From positions 1-64,000 of the forward strand of contig NZ_JASXSI010000017.1 of the NCBI RefSeq assembly GCF_030315685.1: 64,000 bases of DNA, written 5' to 3'. The notes below the pieces were generated by a model. The model saw only the letters and a program-made list of their open reading frames with translations, had not been told where the DNA came from and ran no database searches. Positions 21,753 through 32,336 of this stretch are shown here, piece after piece. Made by a program: the position numbers and the translations under genes. Within the stretch, counting starts at the first letter, position 1. Each line of letters begins with the position of its first letter. The stretch is from Gordonia sp. ABSL11-1 (GTDB lineage Bacteria > Actinomycetota > Actinomycetes > Mycobacteriales > Mycobacteriaceae).

Positions 21753-22772
21753 GTGCGCGGCACGACGATGCGAGAGCGGTACCACGGAGATGATCGACGG
21801 CCCGATCATCGACCGGTCGATGGTCGCACCGTGACCGCCGCGGATCCGTCGGCCCTCGCGCTGCGGGTCACCGGCCTGATCAAACGCTATGGCGAGCGGA
21901 CCGCCGTCGACGGGCTCGACCTGGAACTGCCGACCGGTTCGGTCCTCGCCCTCCTCGGACCCAACGGCGCGGGCAAGACGACCACCGTCGAGATCTGCGA
22001 GGGGTTCCTGACCGCCGACGCCGGATCGGTGTCGGTCCTCGGGCACGATCCGGCCGTCGACAACGACGTCCTGCGTCGGCGCATCGGGGTCATGCTGCAG
22101 GGTGGTGGCGCCTATCCGGGGGCGCGGGCCGAGGAGATGCTCCGGCTGTGCGCCGCCTACAGCGCGGACCCCATCGACCCGGGTTGGTTGCTGGAGGTGC
22201 TCGGACTCGCCGACTGCGCACACACCTCGTTCCGCCGGCTGTCCGGTGGTCAGCAGCAACGGCTGTCGCTGGCCTGCGCCATCGTCGGACGGCCCGAACT
22301 GGTCTTCCTCGACGAACCCACCGCGGGACTCGACGCCCATGCCCGGATCATGGTGTGGGAGTTGATCGAACGCCTCCGCGCTGACGGTGTGTCCGTACTG
22401 CTCACCACCCATCTCATGGATGAGGCCGAAGGACTCGCCGATCGGGTCGTCATCATCGACAATGGTCGTGTCGTCGCCGCCGGGACGCCCGCCGACCTCA
22501 CCAGCCGCGGCGCCGAGAACGAACTGCGGTTCACAGCCCCCCGTGGTCTCGATCTGTCTCTGTTGGTGCTCGCCCTGCCCGAGGAGCACCGGTGCACGGA
22601 GACAGCACCGGGGTGTTATCTCGTCGACAACGGGCCGGTGACACCTCAGGTGCTCGCGACCGTCACCGCGTGGTGCGCGAAGATCGACGTCCTGGCCACC
22701 GACCTCCGGGTCGAGACACGCAGCCTCTCCGACGTCTTCCTCGACCTCACCGGACGGGCCCTGCGTTCATGA
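21753..22772 (+). CDS. ABC exporter ATP-binding protein
   Basis: 339 residues. Walker A GPNGAGKTT, signature LSGGQQQRLSLACAI, Walker B LVFLDEPTAGLD, H-loop LLTTHLMDEAE: the DrrA/NatA type of ABC-2 exporter. The first about 35 residues are extra and polar; a GTG at 21831 would give a shorter product. TAGTCT (21740-21745) lies seven bases before GTG 21753, which favours a leaderless start there. It overlaps the permease gene by 4 bp and corresponds to Rv1458c. The cargo is unknown; position next to mptB and heme genes is conserved. Confidence 0.88.
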   Translation: MRGTTMRERYHGDDRRPDHRPVDGRTVTAADPSALALRVTGLIKRYGERTAVDGLDLELPTGSVLALLGPNGAGKTTTVEICEGFLTADAGSVSVLGHDPAVDNDVLRRRIGVMLQGGGAYPGARAEEMLRLCAAYSADPIDPGWLLEVLGLADCAHTSFRRLSGGQQQRLSLACAIVGRPELVFLDEPTAGLDAHARIMVWELIERLRADGVSVLLTTHLMDEAEGLADRVVIIDNGRVVAAGTPADLTSRGAENELRFTAPRGLDLSLLVLALPEEHRCTETAPGCYLVDNGPVTPQVLATVTAWCAKIDVLATDLRVETRSLSDVFLDLTGRALRS

Positions 22773-23560
22773 CCACCGCCAACCGCTTCACTCCCGGCAC
22801 GTTCACGCCCCGTCCGCGCGCCGCGTCGCTCCCGGCGATCCTGATCGCCCAATCACGCATGGAGCTGACGCTCCTGCTGCGCAACGGGGAGCAGCTGCTG
22901 CTCACCATGTTCATCCCGATCACGTTGCTGGTCGGCCTGTGCCTGCTGCCCGTCGACACCGGTCTCGGGTCGTCGACGGCCGAGCGGGCCACCACCTTCG
23001 TGCCGGCGATCATGACCGTAGCGATCATGTCGACAGCGTTCACCGGCCAGGCGATCGCCCTCGGCTTCGACCGGCGCTACGGCGCGCTGAAACGACTGGG
23101 AGCGACTCCCCTGCCGCGCTGGGGCATCATCGCCGGCAAGTCCATCGCCGTGACGATCGTGGTGGCCCTGCAGGCGGTCATCGTCGGCGGGATCGGACTC
23201 GCGTTCGGATGGCGCCCCTCGCTGGTGGGGCTGTTCCTGGGCGCCATGCTGATCGCGCTGGGGACCGTCACGTTCTCCGCGCTCGGCCTCCTGCTCGGCG
23301 GCACGTTGAAGGCCGAGGTCGTCCTGGCCCTCGCCAACCTGCTGTGGTTCGCGCTGGTCGGCGTCGGCAGCCTCGTCGTGACGGGTGACCATGTGCCCGA
23401 GGCGGCGCAGTGGGCGGCGCGATGCGTACCGTCGGGCGCCCTGACCGAGGCGCTGGGACAGGCCACGCACGGGTCGGTGGACGTGTTCGGAATCTGCGTG
23501 TTGGTGGCGTGGGCGGCTGTCGCAGCCGTGTTCGCGGTGAGGTGGTTTCGGTTCGAATGA
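22769..23560 (+). CDS. ABC-2 type exporter permease
   Basis: 263 residues with about six membrane segments (for example MFIPITLLVGLCLL, VGLFLGAMLIALGTV and VFGICVLVAWAAVAAVF). A cytosolic FDRRYGALKRLGATPLPRWG segment follows the second helix, where ABC-2 permeases contact the ATPase. The ATG overlaps the ATPase stop, and its own stop overlaps ctaA, both by 4 bp. It pairs with the preceding ATPase and corresponds to Rv1457c. Confidence 0.86.
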   Translation: MTTANRFTPGTFTPRPRAASLPAILIAQSRMELTLLLRNGEQLLLTMFIPITLLVGLCLLPVDTGLGSSTAERATTFVPAIMTVAIMSTAFTGQAIALGFDRRYGALKRLGATPLPRWGIIAGKSIAVTIVVALQAVIVGGIGLAFGWRPSLVGLFLGAMLIALGTVTFSALGLLLGGTLKAEVVLALANLLWFALVGVGSLVVTGDHVPEAAQWAARCVPSGALTEALGQATHGSVDVFGICVLVAWAAVAAVFAVRWFRFE

Positions 23561-24582
23561 CTGTGTCCAATGAGTCCTCATCCACGGCAGGGTCTGCCCC
23601 GGCAGCGTCGTCGGGGGTGCACACCGCGGAGTCGCCCGTCCCCCGGTCACGCGGCGGACGCTTCGACCGCGTTCCCGGATTCGGCCGTCCCACAGCACGG
23701 TTCGTGTACTGGTGGGCGGTCGCGTTGCTCGTCGCCAACGTCGGCATCGTGGCGACCGGCGGCGCCGTGCGTCTCACCGGTTCCGGACTCGGCTGCCCGA
23801 CGTGGCCGCGCTGCACCGACGACTCCTTCGTCCCGCACGGCGCACTCGGTGTGCACGGTGTCATCGAGTTCGGTAACCGGATGCTCACCTGGGTGCTCAT
23901 CGTCATCGCGATCGCGGCGTTCACGGCGGTCGTCCGCTACAGCCGTGCCCAGCGGCGGGAGCGGTGGCTGGTCACCGTGCTCGCACTGGGCATCCCGTTC
24001 CAGGGCGTCATCGGCGGCATCACCGTGCTCACCAAGCTCAACCCGTGGGTCGTCTCGCTGCATTTCGTGTTGTCGATGATCCTGGTGTCCGGCGCCACCG
24101 TGCTGGTCTTCCGGTTGCGGCCCAGCGCACCACCCGCCCCGGCCGGCCCCGGTACCCGGCTCGGCCGCGGTCTGGCCGTGCTGCAATATCTGGTCACCTG
24201 GGCGGTGATCTACCTGGGCACCGTGGTCACCGGCTCGGGACCCCACGCCGGTGACACCGAGGCGCCGCGCAACGGCCTGGCCCCCGACCACGCGACTCAG
24301 CTGCACGCTGACTCGGTGTTCGTGCTGATCGGTCTGGCGGTGGCGATCGCGGTGTTCACCCACGTGCTCGCCGTCGACGAGCAGAAGACGGCCTACACGT
24401 TCCTGGGACTGCTCGCCATCCAGGGCGTGGTCGGCGTCGTGCAATACAACACGGGTCTGCCGATCGTGCTCGTGATCATCCACATGACCGTCAGCGCTTT
24501 GCTGTTGATCTGCGCGACCTGGTTGATCCTGCAGTTCGGGACGCCGACCGTCGTCGCCGAGCAGCCGTCCGCGACCTCCTAG
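23557..24582 (+). CDS. ctaA: CtaA: heme A synthase
   Basis: 341 residues, eight predicted membrane helices in the usual two four-helix halves. The conserved extracytoplasmic Cys pair is in GSGLGCPTWPRC. Heme-ligand histidines lie in HGVIEFGNR, LHFVLS, QLHADSV and IHMTVSA. It oxidises the C8 methyl of heme O to make heme A for cytochrome c oxidase. An N-terminal cytosolic tail of about 45 residues is Ser/Ala-rich. It overlaps the permease gene by 4 bp; ctaB lies about 2.7 kb away, so the two steps are in the same neighbourhood. Confidence 0.92.
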   Translation: MTVSNESSSTAGSAPAASSGVHTAESPVPRSRGGRFDRVPGFGRPTARFVYWWAVALLVANVGIVATGGAVRLTGSGLGCPTWPRCTDDSFVPHGALGVHGVIEFGNRMLTWVLIVIAIAAFTAVVRYSRAQRRERWLVTVLALGIPFQGVIGGITVLTKLNPWVVSLHFVLSMILVSGATVLVFRLRPSAPPAPAGPGTRLGRGLAVLQYLVTWAVIYLGTVVTGSGPHAGDTEAPRNGLAPDHATQLHADSVFVLIGLAVAIAVFTHVLAVDEQKTAYTFLGLLAIQGVVGVVQYNTGLPIVLVIIHMTVSALLLICATWLILQFGTPTVVAEQPSATS

Positions 24583-24629
24583 CCCGGTCACCTGCGGTCC
24601 GCCGGAGCCGCCGGGTCAGGACCGGATGA

Positions 24630-24663
24630 CGGTCAGAGAACGGCGCCGGTCAGAGAATGGCGC
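24630..24663. repeat. 17-bp tandem duplication at a gene end
   Basis: CGGTCAGAGAACGGCGC (24630-24646) is directly followed by CGGTCAGAGAATGGCGC (24647-24663), one mismatch. The second copy holds the last codons and stop of the neighbouring small gene, so the first looks like a duplicated gene end. Confidence 0.8.
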
Positions 24664-25036
24664 TGTTGCGTGCCTTCGGGAAGCGCTTCTGGTGAGCTAC
24701 CCAGCCGGCCATCTTGCGGTAATGCGACGGCGACACGTTCGCCGCTGAGGTCAGGTCCCGGTCCCATTCCGCGGTCTCGAGGCCCTCGATGGCTGAGACG
24801 ACCGCTTCGGCCGTCGCGATGTCGGTGACGACGCGGTCTCCGAGGATCCCGCCCTTCTCCCCGACGAGGGTGATGCGCACCCCTGCGGCCCCGATCGGCT
24901 GCAGGACCGCTGTGGCCGATCCGCCCTCGCGCGAGATGAATCCCCGCACGGATGCCACGACGTCCTGCGGTGCCGTCACGGCGGTGGTCTCGGCGACGGG
25001 AGTACCGGTGTTCTCCGAATCCTGCTGCTCGCTCAT
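24650..25036 (-). CDS. Conserved hypothetical protein (Rv1455-like position)
   Basis: 128 residues. An acidic/Thr-rich start (MSEQQDSENTGTPVAETT) leads to a compact domain with ISREGGSATAVLQPIGAAGV, then VSPSHYRKMAGWVAHQKR near the C-terminus. No known catalytic motif or membrane segment. Orientation and place between ctaA and qor match mycobacterial Rv1455. TATATT (25045-25050) lies eight bases before the ATG at 25036, consistent with a leaderless or very short leader. Confidence 0.75.
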   Translation of the reverse strand: MSEQQDSENTGTPVAETTAVTAPQDVVASVRGFISREGGSATAVLQPIGAAGVRITLVGEKGGILGDRVVTDIATAEAVVSAIEGLETAEWDRDLTSAANVSPSHYRKMAGWVAHQKRFPKARNSAIL

Positions 25037-25138
25037 GGTGTTCGAATATACCGGGGTCGGTGTCACCGGCCTCGCCGCCATCGGTGGATAGGATGTCGGG
25101 TGCACGGGTGCGGGTCGGCCATGCGGTAGAACTGACCC

Positions 25139-26107
25139 ATGCGCGCAATCCAGGTGGTCCGTCACGGTGGTCCCGAGGTCCTCGAGTTCGGCACCGTCGA
25201 CGATCCGATCCCGGCGCCCGGCGAGATCCTGGTCCGCACCGCCGCCATCGGCGTGAACTTCATCGACACCTATCTGCGACGTGGCCTGTATCCGTCGACG
25301 CCGCCGTACATCCCCGGTTCAGAGGGAGCCGGTGAGGTCGTGTCGGTCGGCGCCGACGTCGACGGCATTGACGTCGGCCGACGTGTCTGCTGGGTCGACG
25401 GCCCGGGAAGCTATGCCGAACTCGTGGCGGTCCCCGCGTCTCGGGCCGTCCCGGTGCCCGACGGCGTCCCCGACGACGCGGCCGGCTCGGCGATGCTGCG
25501 CGGTCTCACCGCGCATTACCTGCTGGACGGCAGTGCACATCCCGGTCCCGGCGACACCGTCCTCGTCCACGCCGGCGCGGGTGGCGTCGGACTCATCCTG
25601 ACCCAGCTCGCCAAGCGTCGGGGCCTGCGCGTCATCACGACGGTGTCGACCGACGAGAAGGCCGATCTGTCGTCGGCCGCCGGGGCCGACCACGTCTTGC
25701 GCTACGGCGACTCGCTGGCCGAAGAGGTTCGTTCGTTGACCGACGGTCGTGGGGTGCCGGTGGTCTACGACGGCGTCGGTGCCGACACCTTCGAGCAATC
25801 GCTGGCCTCCACCGCGGTCCGCGGGATCATCGTGCTCTTCGGTGCGGCCTCGGGACCGGTGCCGCCCTTCGACCTCCAACGTCTCAACCCGGCCGGGTCA
25901 CTGTCCGTGACGCGACCCACCCTGGCGCATTTCATCGCCGGCACCGACGAGTTGCGGTGGCGTGCGGGTGAGTTCCTCGGGGCGATCGCCGACGGCGACA
26001 TCGACGTCCGCGTCGGCCAGCGTTATCGGCTCTCCGACGCCGCGCAGGCCCATGAAGATCTCGAGAACCGCGCCACCACCGGCGCCACCGTACTGCTCCC
26101 GGACTGA
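25139..26107 (+). CDS. qor: Quinone oxidoreductase (zinc-free MDR family)
   Basis: 322 residues. Typical Qor layout: N-terminal GroES-like fold (GVNFIDTYLRRGLYP), then a Rossmann domain with VLVHAGAGGVGLILTQLAKR near residue 140 and a late GSLSVTRPTLAHFI. No zinc-binding cysteines of alcohol dehydrogenases are present. It should reduce quinones with NADPH in one-electron or two-electron steps. It matches Rv1454c in position. The gene is convergent with ctaB. Confidence 0.9.
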   Translation: MRAIQVVRHGGPEVLEFGTVDDPIPAPGEILVRTAAIGVNFIDTYLRRGLYPSTPPYIPGSEGAGEVVSVGADVDGIDVGRRVCWVDGPGSYAELVAVPASRAVPVPDGVPDDAAGSAMLRGLTAHYLLDGSAHPGPGDTVLVHAGAGGVGLILTQLAKRRGLRVITTVSTDEKADLSSAAGADHVLRYGDSLAEEVRSLTDGRGVPVVYDGVGADTFEQSLASTAVRGIIVLFGAASGPVPPFDLQRLNPAGSLSVTRPTLAHFIAGTDELRWRAGEFLGAIADGDIDVRVGQRYRLSDAAQAHEDLENRATTGATVLLPD

Positions 26108-26139
26108 CGCGGGGCGACTCGACTGACCCTGATCGACAT

Positions 26140-26155
26140 CGACCGGACCCGGTCG
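26140..26155. terminator. Candidate bidirectional terminator between qor and ctaB
   Basis: CGACCG-GACC-CGGTCG is a 6-bp perfect stem with a 4-base loop followed by GGGG, in the 173-bp convergent gap. No T tract. Confidence 0.45.
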
Positions 26156-26237
26156 GGGAGATCGTGGGCAGCGTCGGCGGATTTCAGGGCACGGGCGGCG
26201 AGTTCCGGAGGGGACCGCAGACGCCGACGGCGCTGCG

Positions 26238-26286
26238 GCACTGCGACACAGAAGCACTGCGAGTTCAGAAGCGCTGCGACTCAGAA
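26238..26286. repeat. Three imperfect 16-17 bp tandem repeats at the ctaB end
   Basis: Units at 26238-26253, 26254-26270 and 26271-26286 read GCACTGCGACACAGAA, GCACTGCGAGTTCAGAA and GCGCTGCGACTCAGAA. The third contains the ctaB stop codon. As with the ctaA-side repeat, the array extends outward from a gene end. Confidence 0.75.
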
Positions 26287-27285
26287 GTAGCTGGTGATCA
26301 GGGGGAGGTTGACGACCGCATCGATGGCGAGGCCGCAGAAGAGGATCGCGAGATATTCGTTGGACTGGAGGAAGATCTTCAGCGGCGCCACCTCGGCACC
26401 GGCGCGGGTCTCCTTGTACAGCTTCTGCACCCGACTGGCGAACCATCCGCCGGACAGTACGGCGACCGCAGCGTAGATCCAGCTGGTCCCGGCGATCAGC
26501 ACGAGTGAGCTGATGACGGTGGCCCAGGTGTAGAAGACCATCTGCCGGGTCACACGTTCCTCGGTCGCGATGACCGGCAGCATCGGGACCCCCGCGGCGC
26601 GGTAATCCTCCTTGTAGCGCATCGCCAGCGCCCAGGTGTGGGGCGGTGTCCAGAAGAAGACCACCAGGAACAGCACGATCGGCTGCCAGCCGATCGTCCC
26701 GGTCACGGCTGCCCAGCCCACCAGGGTGGGCATGCATCCGGCGGCGCCGCCCCAGACGACGTTCTGCCAGGTACGTCGTTTGAGGATCATCGTGTAGACG
26801 CCGACGTAGAACGCGATCGTCGCCGTCACGAGCAGCGCGCTCAGCAGATTGGCCGCCCACCAGAGAACGCCGAACGATCCGAGCCAGAGCACGATGCCGA
26901 AGATCAGTGCGCTGCGGGTGGACACCGCGTGCCGGGCCAGCGGCCGACGGGCCGTGCGCTTCATCTTCTGATCGATGTCGGCGTCGGCGACCATGTTGAG
27001 GGTGTTCGCGCTGCCGGCGCCGAGCCAACCACCGAGCAGGGTGGCGGCGATGAGCGCGATGTCGACGTGGCCGCGGTCGGCCTGCAGCATCACCGGGATC
27101 GTCGCCACCAGGAGCAGCTCGATCACGCGGGGCTTCGTCAGTGCGACGTAGGCCAGGACGGTGGCCCGGACGCGGGACGGGACCGACGATTTCGTGTCGG
27201 TCGGCGCGGCTGCCGGAACCGTCTCGCCATGGGTACCACGGGATGCGGCGGACAGATCTCCGCTCACACGATCCCCAATCCTCAC
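26281..27285 (-). CDS. ctaB: CtaB: protoheme IX farnesyltransferase (heme O synthase)
   Basis: 334 residues from GTG at 27285, chosen because GAGGAG lies five bases upstream; GTG at 27267 is a fallback. About nine membrane helices. UbiA-family Asp-rich site [19 protein letters not shown] near residue 110 and a second site [15 protein letters not shown]. It adds farnesyl to protoheme, giving heme O for CtaA. It is divergent from tkt across a 251-bp promoter region. Confidence 0.94.
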   Translation of the reverse strand: MRIGDRVSGDLSAASRGTHGETVPAAAPTDTKSSVPSRVRATVLAYVALTKPRVIELLLVATIPVMLQADRGHVDIALIAATLLGGWLGAGSANTLNMVADADIDQKMKRTARRPLARHAVSTRSALIFGIVLWLGSFGVLWWAANLLSALLVTATIAFYVGVYTMILKRRTWQNVVWGGAAGCMPTLVGWAAVTGTIGWQPIVLFLVVFFWTPPHTWALAMRYKEDYRAAGVPMLPVIATEERVTRQMVFYTWATVISSLVLIAGTSWIYAAVAVLSGGWFASRVQKLYKETRAGAEVAPLKIFLQSNEYLAILFCGLAIDAVVNLPLITSYF

Positions 27286-27536
27286 GGCTGCTCCTCGTCT
27301 GCCCGGGCGGCGCGGCAACGCAGCCGCGGGCTACTACACAGCATGGTAGACCGTGGGTTCGGCGATCGAAGAATCGAGTCCCGCCCACCTTCACGTCACT
27401 CACCGCGCCGCCTGGAAGTGCGGCCGATTACTCTGGACCTCGTAGCTGCCGAAGCACACCATCGGCCGATCAGATTCCGCCCACCCTCGCAACCGATAAC
27501 CATCGCAACCGACCAGGTACAGGAGACAGCACGACC
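27286..27536. promoter_or_regulatory. Divergent ctaB/tkt promoter region
   Basis: 251 bp without a gene. It must hold the ctaB promoter (minus) and the promoter of the tkt-tal-zwf-opcA-pgl operon (plus). AGGAGA before the tkt GTG is a clear ribosome site. I could not place -35/-10 pairs with confidence. Confidence 0.6.
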
Positions 27537-29633
27537 GTGGCGCTCACAGATGACATCAGTGCACTGACCAAGCCGTCCTACCCGGACGACTGGACCGACG
27601 TGGACACCCGAGCCGTGGACACCGTCCGGATCCTGGCCGCGGACGCCGTGCAGAAATGCGGCAGCGGCCATCCCGGCACCGCGATGAGTCTCGCTCCCCT
27701 CGCCTACACCCTCTTCCAGCGGGTGATGCGGCATGATCCCGCCGACACCGACTGGGTCGGCCGCGACCGGTTCATCCTCTCGTGCGGGCACTCGAGCCTG
27801 ACGCTGTACATCCAGCTGTATCTCGGCGGGTTCGGCCTCGAACTCTCCGACATCGAGGCGCTGCGGACCTACAAGTCCACGACCCCGGGACACCCGGAGT
27901 TCCGTCACACCCGCGGCGTCGAGATCACCACCGGGCCGCTCGGCCAGGGACTCGCCTCGGCCGTCGGTATGGCGATGGCGTCGCGACGCGAGCGCGGGCT
28001 TTTCGATCCGTCTCCGGCGTGGGGCGAGAGCCCGTTCGACCACTACATCTATGCGGTGGCCTCGGACGGCGACATCGAGGAGGGCGTGACCTCGGAGGCG
28101 TCGTCGCTGGCCGGGACCCAGCAGCTCGGCAATCTGATCCTGTTCTACGACGACAACAAGATCTCCATCGAGCACGACACGAAGATCGCCCTGTCCGAGG
28201 ACACCGCCAAGCGCTACGAGGCATATGGCTGGCACGTGCAGGTCGTCGAGGGCGGCGAGGACGTCGTGGCCATCGAGAAGGCTGTCGCCGAGGCCAAGAA
28301 GGTCACCGACCGGCCGTCGATCATCGTGCTGCGGACCATCATCGGCTACCCGGCACCGACGAAGATGAACACCGGTGCGGCGCACGGCGCCGCGCTGGGC
28401 GACGACGAGGTCGCCGCCACGAAGAAGATCCTCGGATTCGATCCGGACAAGAACTTCGAGGTCACCGACGAGGTGATCGGACACACGCGTGCGCTGGTCG
28501 ACCGCGGCCGCAAGGCCCATCAAGAGTGGGAGTCCGATTTCAACGCGTGGGTGGCCCGCGAGCCCGAGCGCAAAGAACTGTTCGACCGGGTCAGTCAGGA
28601 CAGGCTGCCGTCCGGATGGGCCGATGTGCTACCGACGTGGAAGACCGGCGACTCGGTGGCGACGCGTTCGGCCTCCGGCGACGTGCTCAGCGCGGTGGGC
28701 CCGGTGCTGCCGGAGCTGTGGGGCGGGTCCGCCGACCTCGCCGGCAGCAACAACACCACGATCAAGGGTGCCGACTCGTTCGGACCGACATCGATCACCA
28801 CCGACGACTGGAATGCCGAACCCTACGGTCGCACACTGCATTTCGGCGTCCGCGAGCACGCGATGGCCGCCATCCTGTCCGGCATCGTGCTGCACGGACC
28901 GACCCGCGCGTACGGCGGGACGTTCCTCCAGTTCAGCGACTACATGCGTCCCGCCGTCCGGCTGGCGTCACTGATGGACATCGACCCCATCTACGTGTGG
29001 ACCCACGACTCCATCGGTCTCGGCGAGGACGGTCCCACGCACCAGCCGATCGAGCATTTGTCCGCGTTGCGGGCCATCCCGAACCTGAGTGTGGTCCGCC
29101 CGGCCGATGCGAACGAGACCGCTGCCGCCTGGAAGACCGTGCTCGGCAAATCCAGCAGCAGTGGGCCCGTCGGGCTCTGCCTGACCCGGCAGAAGGTCCC
29201 CGTGCTCGCCAACACCTCCGCCGAGGGCGTCGCCAAGGGTGGCTACGTTCTGGTCGAGTCCTCGACTCCCGCACCCGACGTGATCCTCATCGCCACCGGT
29301 TCCGAGGTCGAGATCGCGGTGGCCGCGGCCGAGACCCTCGAAACGCAGGGCATCGGTACCCGGGTGGTGTCGATGCCGTGTATGGAGTGGTTCGACAGCC
29401 AGGACCAGAACTACCGCGACCAGGTGCTGCCGCCGACCGTGAAGGCCCGGGTCTCCGTCGAGGCCGGCATCGCGATGTCGTGGCACAAGATCGTCGGCGG
29501 ATTCGGCGAATGTGTATCGCTCGAGCATTACGGGGAATCCGCGGACTACAAGACGCTGTACAAGGAGTTCGGGATCACTCCCGACGCCACCGTTGCCGCA
29601 GCACAGCGTTCGATCGCCAACGTGAAGGGATAG
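27537..29633 (+). CDS. tkt: Transketolase
   Basis: 698 residues from GTG, preceded by AGGAGA. N-terminal ThDP domain: [14 protein letters not shown] near residue 40, then the ThDP/Mg site [20 protein letters not shown] and DDNKISIEH. The pyrimidine domain holds the catalytic Glu in [10 protein letters not shown], followed by [15 protein letters not shown]. It moves two-carbon units in the non-oxidative pentose-phosphate pathway. It heads the operon with tal four bases downstream. Confidence 0.97.
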   Translation: MALTDDISALTKPSYPDDWTDVDTRAVDTVRILAADAVQKCGSGHPGTAMSLAPLAYTLFQRVMRHDPADTDWVGRDRFILSCGHSSLTLYIQLYLGGFGLELSDIEALRTYKSTTPGHPEFRHTRGVEITTGPLGQGLASAVGMAMASRRERGLFDPSPAWGESPFDHYIYAVASDGDIEEGVTSEASSLAGTQQLGNLILFYDDNKISIEHDTKIALSEDTAKRYEAYGWHVQVVEGGEDVVAIEKAVAEAKKVTDRPSIIVLRTIIGYPAPTKMNTGAAHGAALGDDEVAATKKILGFDPDKNFEVTDEVIGHTRALVDRGRKAHQEWESDFNAWVAREPERKELFDRVSQDRLPSGWADVLPTWKTGDSVATRSASGDVLSAVGPVLPELWGGSADLAGSNNTTIKGADSFGPTSITTDDWNAEPYGRTLHFGVREHAMAAILSGIVLHGPTRAYGGTFLQFSDYMRPAVRLASLMDIDPIYVWTHDSIGLGEDGPTHQPIEHLSALRAIPNLSVVRPADANETAAAWKTVLGKSSSSGPVGLCLTRQKVPVLANTSAEGVAKGGYVLVESSTPAPDVILIATGSEVEIAVAAAETLETQGIGTRVVSMPCMEWFDSQDQNYRDQVLPPTVKARVSVEAGIAMSWHKIVGGFGECVSLEHYGESADYKTLYKEFGITPDATVAAAQRSIANVKG

Positions 29634-29637
29634 AAGC

Positions 29638-30756
29638 ATGTCGCAGAATCCGAAATTGGCCGAACTGTCCCAAGCCGGTGTGTCCGTGTGGCTCGACGAT
29701 CTGTCGAGAGACCTCATCGGCTCCGGTGACCTCAAGGGGCTGACCGAGACCAAGTCGGTCGTCGGCGTCACCACCAACCCGTCGATCTTCCAGGCCGCGC
29801 TGTCCAAGGGCACCAGCTACGACGCCCAGGTCAACGAGCTGGCCGCCCGCGGCGCCGACGTCGATGCCACCATCCGCACCGTGACCACCGACGACGTCCG
29901 TAACGCCTGCGACGTCCTCGCGCCGGTCTTCGAGGCCTCCCACGGTGTCGACGGCCGTGTGTCCATCGAGGTGGATCCCCGACTGGCCCACGACACCGAC
30001 GGCACCGTCGCCCAAGCGGTCGAGCTGTGGAAGATCGTCGACCGCCCGAATCTGCTGATCAAGATCCCGGCCACCCGGGCAGGTCTGCCGGCGATCACGC
30101 GCACCCTCGCCGAAGGCATCAGCGTCAACGTGACCCTGATCTTCTCGGTCGAGCGCTACAAGGGCGTCATGGACGCCTACCTCGACGGCCTCGACGCCGC
30201 AGCCCAGGCAGGCCACGATCTCTCGACGATCCATTCGGTGGCGTCGTTCTTCGTCTCCCGCGTGGACACCGAGATCGACAAGCGCCTCGATGCGATCGGC
30301 ACGCCGGAAGCCACCGACCTGAAGGGCAAGGCCGCCCTGGCGAACGCCCGCCTGGCCTATCAGGCCTACCAGGAGGTGTTCGAGGTCGAGTCGCGGTTCC
30401 CGGACCTGCTGGCACAGGGCGCCCGGCCGCAGCGCCCGCTGTGGGCCTCGACCGGCGTGAAGAATCCCGACTACCCCGACACGCTCTACGTCAGCGAGCT
30501 CGTCGCCCCGAACACGGTGAACACCATGCCGGGCAAGACGATGGATGCGTTCGCCGATCACGGCTGGGTCAACACCGGTTCGATCATCGGACTCGCCGCC
30601 GAATCGCAGGAGATCTTCGACAAGATCGCCGCGGCGGGCATCGACGTCGCCGATGTCTTCGCGGTTCTCGAGGACGAGGGTGTCCAGAAGTTCGAGGATG
30701 CGTGGAACGAGTTGCTCGACGCCACGGCCGAGCAGCTCTCCGCCGCGAAGGGCTGA
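29638..30756 (+). CDS. tal: Transaldolase
   Basis: 372 residues, the long actinobacterial class. The Schiff-base Lys is in [15 protein letters not shown], with [11 protein letters not shown] near the start and [13 protein letters not shown] for the barrel core. It exchanges three-carbon units between sugar phosphates, paired with transketolase. It starts 4 bp after the tkt stop and ends 4 bp before zwf. Confidence 0.96.
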   Translation: MSQNPKLAELSQAGVSVWLDDLSRDLIGSGDLKGLTETKSVVGVTTNPSIFQAALSKGTSYDAQVNELAARGADVDATIRTVTTDDVRNACDVLAPVFEASHGVDGRVSIEVDPRLAHDTDGTVAQAVELWKIVDRPNLLIKIPATRAGLPAITRTLAEGISVNVTLIFSVERYKGVMDAYLDGLDAAAQAGHDLSTIHSVASFFVSRVDTEIDKRLDAIGTPEATDLKGKAALANARLAYQAYQEVFEVESRFPDLLAQGARPQRPLWASTGVKNPDYPDTLYVSELVAPNTVNTMPGKTMDAFADHGWVNTGSIIGLAAESQEIFDKIAAAGIDVADVFAVLEDEGVQKFEDAWNELLDATAEQLSAAKG

Positions 30757-30760
30757 CCGG

Positions 30761-32299
30761 GTGGCCGGCACCGCTTCGGACTGGACCAACCCGCTGCGCG
30801 ATCCCCGCGACAAGCGACTGCCGCGCATCGCGGGACCGTGCAGCCTGATCATCTTCGGCGTCACCGGCGATCTCGCACGCAAGAAGCTGATGCCGGCGGT
30901 GTACGACCTCGCGAACCGGGGCCTGCTGCCGCCGTCGTTCGCGCTGGTGGGCTTCGCCCGCCGGGACTGGGACGACGAGGACTTCGCCACCGTCGTCCAC
31001 GACGCGGTGCGAGATCACGCACGCACCGGGTTCCGCGAGGAGGTATGGGAACGGCTCGCCGAGGGCTTCCGGTTCGTGCAGGGCTCGTTCGACGACGATG
31101 ACGCGTTCGACCGCTTGAAGGAAACCCTGCACCGCCTCGACAAGGAACGCGGCACCGACGGGAATCACGCCTTCTATCTGTCGATCCCGCCGAAGGCCTT
31201 CCCGACCGTCTGCGAGCAGCTGCACCGGAGCGGTCTGGCCACCGAGGACGAGGACAATTGGCGGCGCGTCGTCATCGAGAAGCCCTTCGGGCACGACCTC
31301 GAGTCGGCGAAGGAACTCAACGCGATCGTCAACAGCGTGTTCCCCGAGTCGTCGGTCTTCCGCATCGACCACTATCTCGGCAAAGAGACGGTGCAGAACA
31401 TCCTGGCGTTGCGGTTCGCGAACCAGTTGTTCGACCCGCTCTGGAGTTCCCACTACGTCGACCATGTCCAGATCACGATGGCCGAGGACATCGGGCTGGG
31501 CGGTCGTGCCGGATACTACGACGGCATCGGCGCGGCCCGCGACGTCATCCAGAACCACCTGCTCCAACTGATGGCGCTGGTGGCGATGGAGGAGCCGATC
31601 TCCTTCGAGCCCAAGCAATTACAGGCCGAGAAGATCAAGGTCCTGGCCGCGACACGCAACATCCTGCCGCTCGACGAGAACACCGCCCGTGGCCAGTACG
31701 GCCCCGGGTGGCAGGGCAGCCAGAAGGTGTCCGGCCTGCTCGACGAGGAGGGTTTCGCGAAGGACTCCACCACGGAGACCTATGCCGCGATCGCCCTCGA
31801 GGTCGACTCCCGGCGCTGGGCCGGCGTGCCGTTCTATCTGCGGACCGGGAAACGTCTCGGCCGGCGGGTCACCGAGATCGCACTGGTCTTCAGACGTGCG
31901 CCCCATCTACCGTTCGACAAGACCATGACCGAGGAACTGAGCCAGAACGCCTTGGTGATCCGGGTCCAGCCCGACGAGGGCATCACCCTGCGATTCGGGT
32001 CGAAGGTGCCGGCGTCGAGCATGGAAGTGCGCGACGTCAACATGGACTTCAGTTACGGCACGGCGTTCACCGAGGCGTCACCCGAGGCGTATGAGCGTCT
32101 GATCCTGGACGTGCTGCTGGGTGAGCCGTCGTTGTTCCCGGTGAACGAGGAAGTCGAATTGTCGTGGCGCATCCTCGATCCGGTGATCGAGGCGTGGGCG
32201 GAGAGGGGTCGGCCGGACACCTACGAGTCGGGGACCTGGGGACCCGGCTCGGCCGACGAGATGATGGAGCGGGTGGGTCGCAGTTGGCGGCGACCATGA
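30761..32299 (+). CDS. zwf: Glucose-6-phosphate 1-dehydrogenase
   Basis: 512 residues from GTG, 4 bp after the tal stop. NADP-binding FGVTGDLARKKLMPAVYDL, catalytic His motif RIDHYLGKETVQN and the substrate/coenzyme stretch VVIEKPFGHDL. It is the entry step of the oxidative pentose-phosphate pathway and corresponds to mycobacterial zwf2. The neighbouring opcA encodes its known activator. Confidence 0.97.
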   Translation: MAGTASDWTNPLRDPRDKRLPRIAGPCSLIIFGVTGDLARKKLMPAVYDLANRGLLPPSFALVGFARRDWDDEDFATVVHDAVRDHARTGFREEVWERLAEGFRFVQGSFDDDDAFDRLKETLHRLDKERGTDGNHAFYLSIPPKAFPTVCEQLHRSGLATEDEDNWRRVVIEKPFGHDLESAKELNAIVNSVFPESSVFRIDHYLGKETVQNILALRFANQLFDPLWSSHYVDHVQITMAEDIGLGGRAGYYDGIGAARDVIQNHLLQLMALVAMEEPISFEPKQLQAEKIKVLAATRNILPLDENTARGQYGPGWQGSQKVSGLLDEEGFAKDSTTETYAAIALEVDSRRWAGVPFYLRTGKRLGRRVTEIALVFRRAPHLPFDKTMTEELSQNALVIRVQPDEGITLRFGSKVPASSMEVRDVNMDFSYGTAFTEASPEAYERLILDVLLGEPSLFPVNEEVELSWRILDPVIEAWAERGRPDTYESGTWGPGSADEMMERVGRSWRRP

Positions 32300-32336
32300 C
32301 CGTACGGCGTGAGAACAACCGACAGGATGAGCCACG

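Noticed and set aside
27782..29743. 653-codon frame overlapping tkt
   Set aside because: Shadow of tkt in another frame, low complexity and Arg/Gly-rich.
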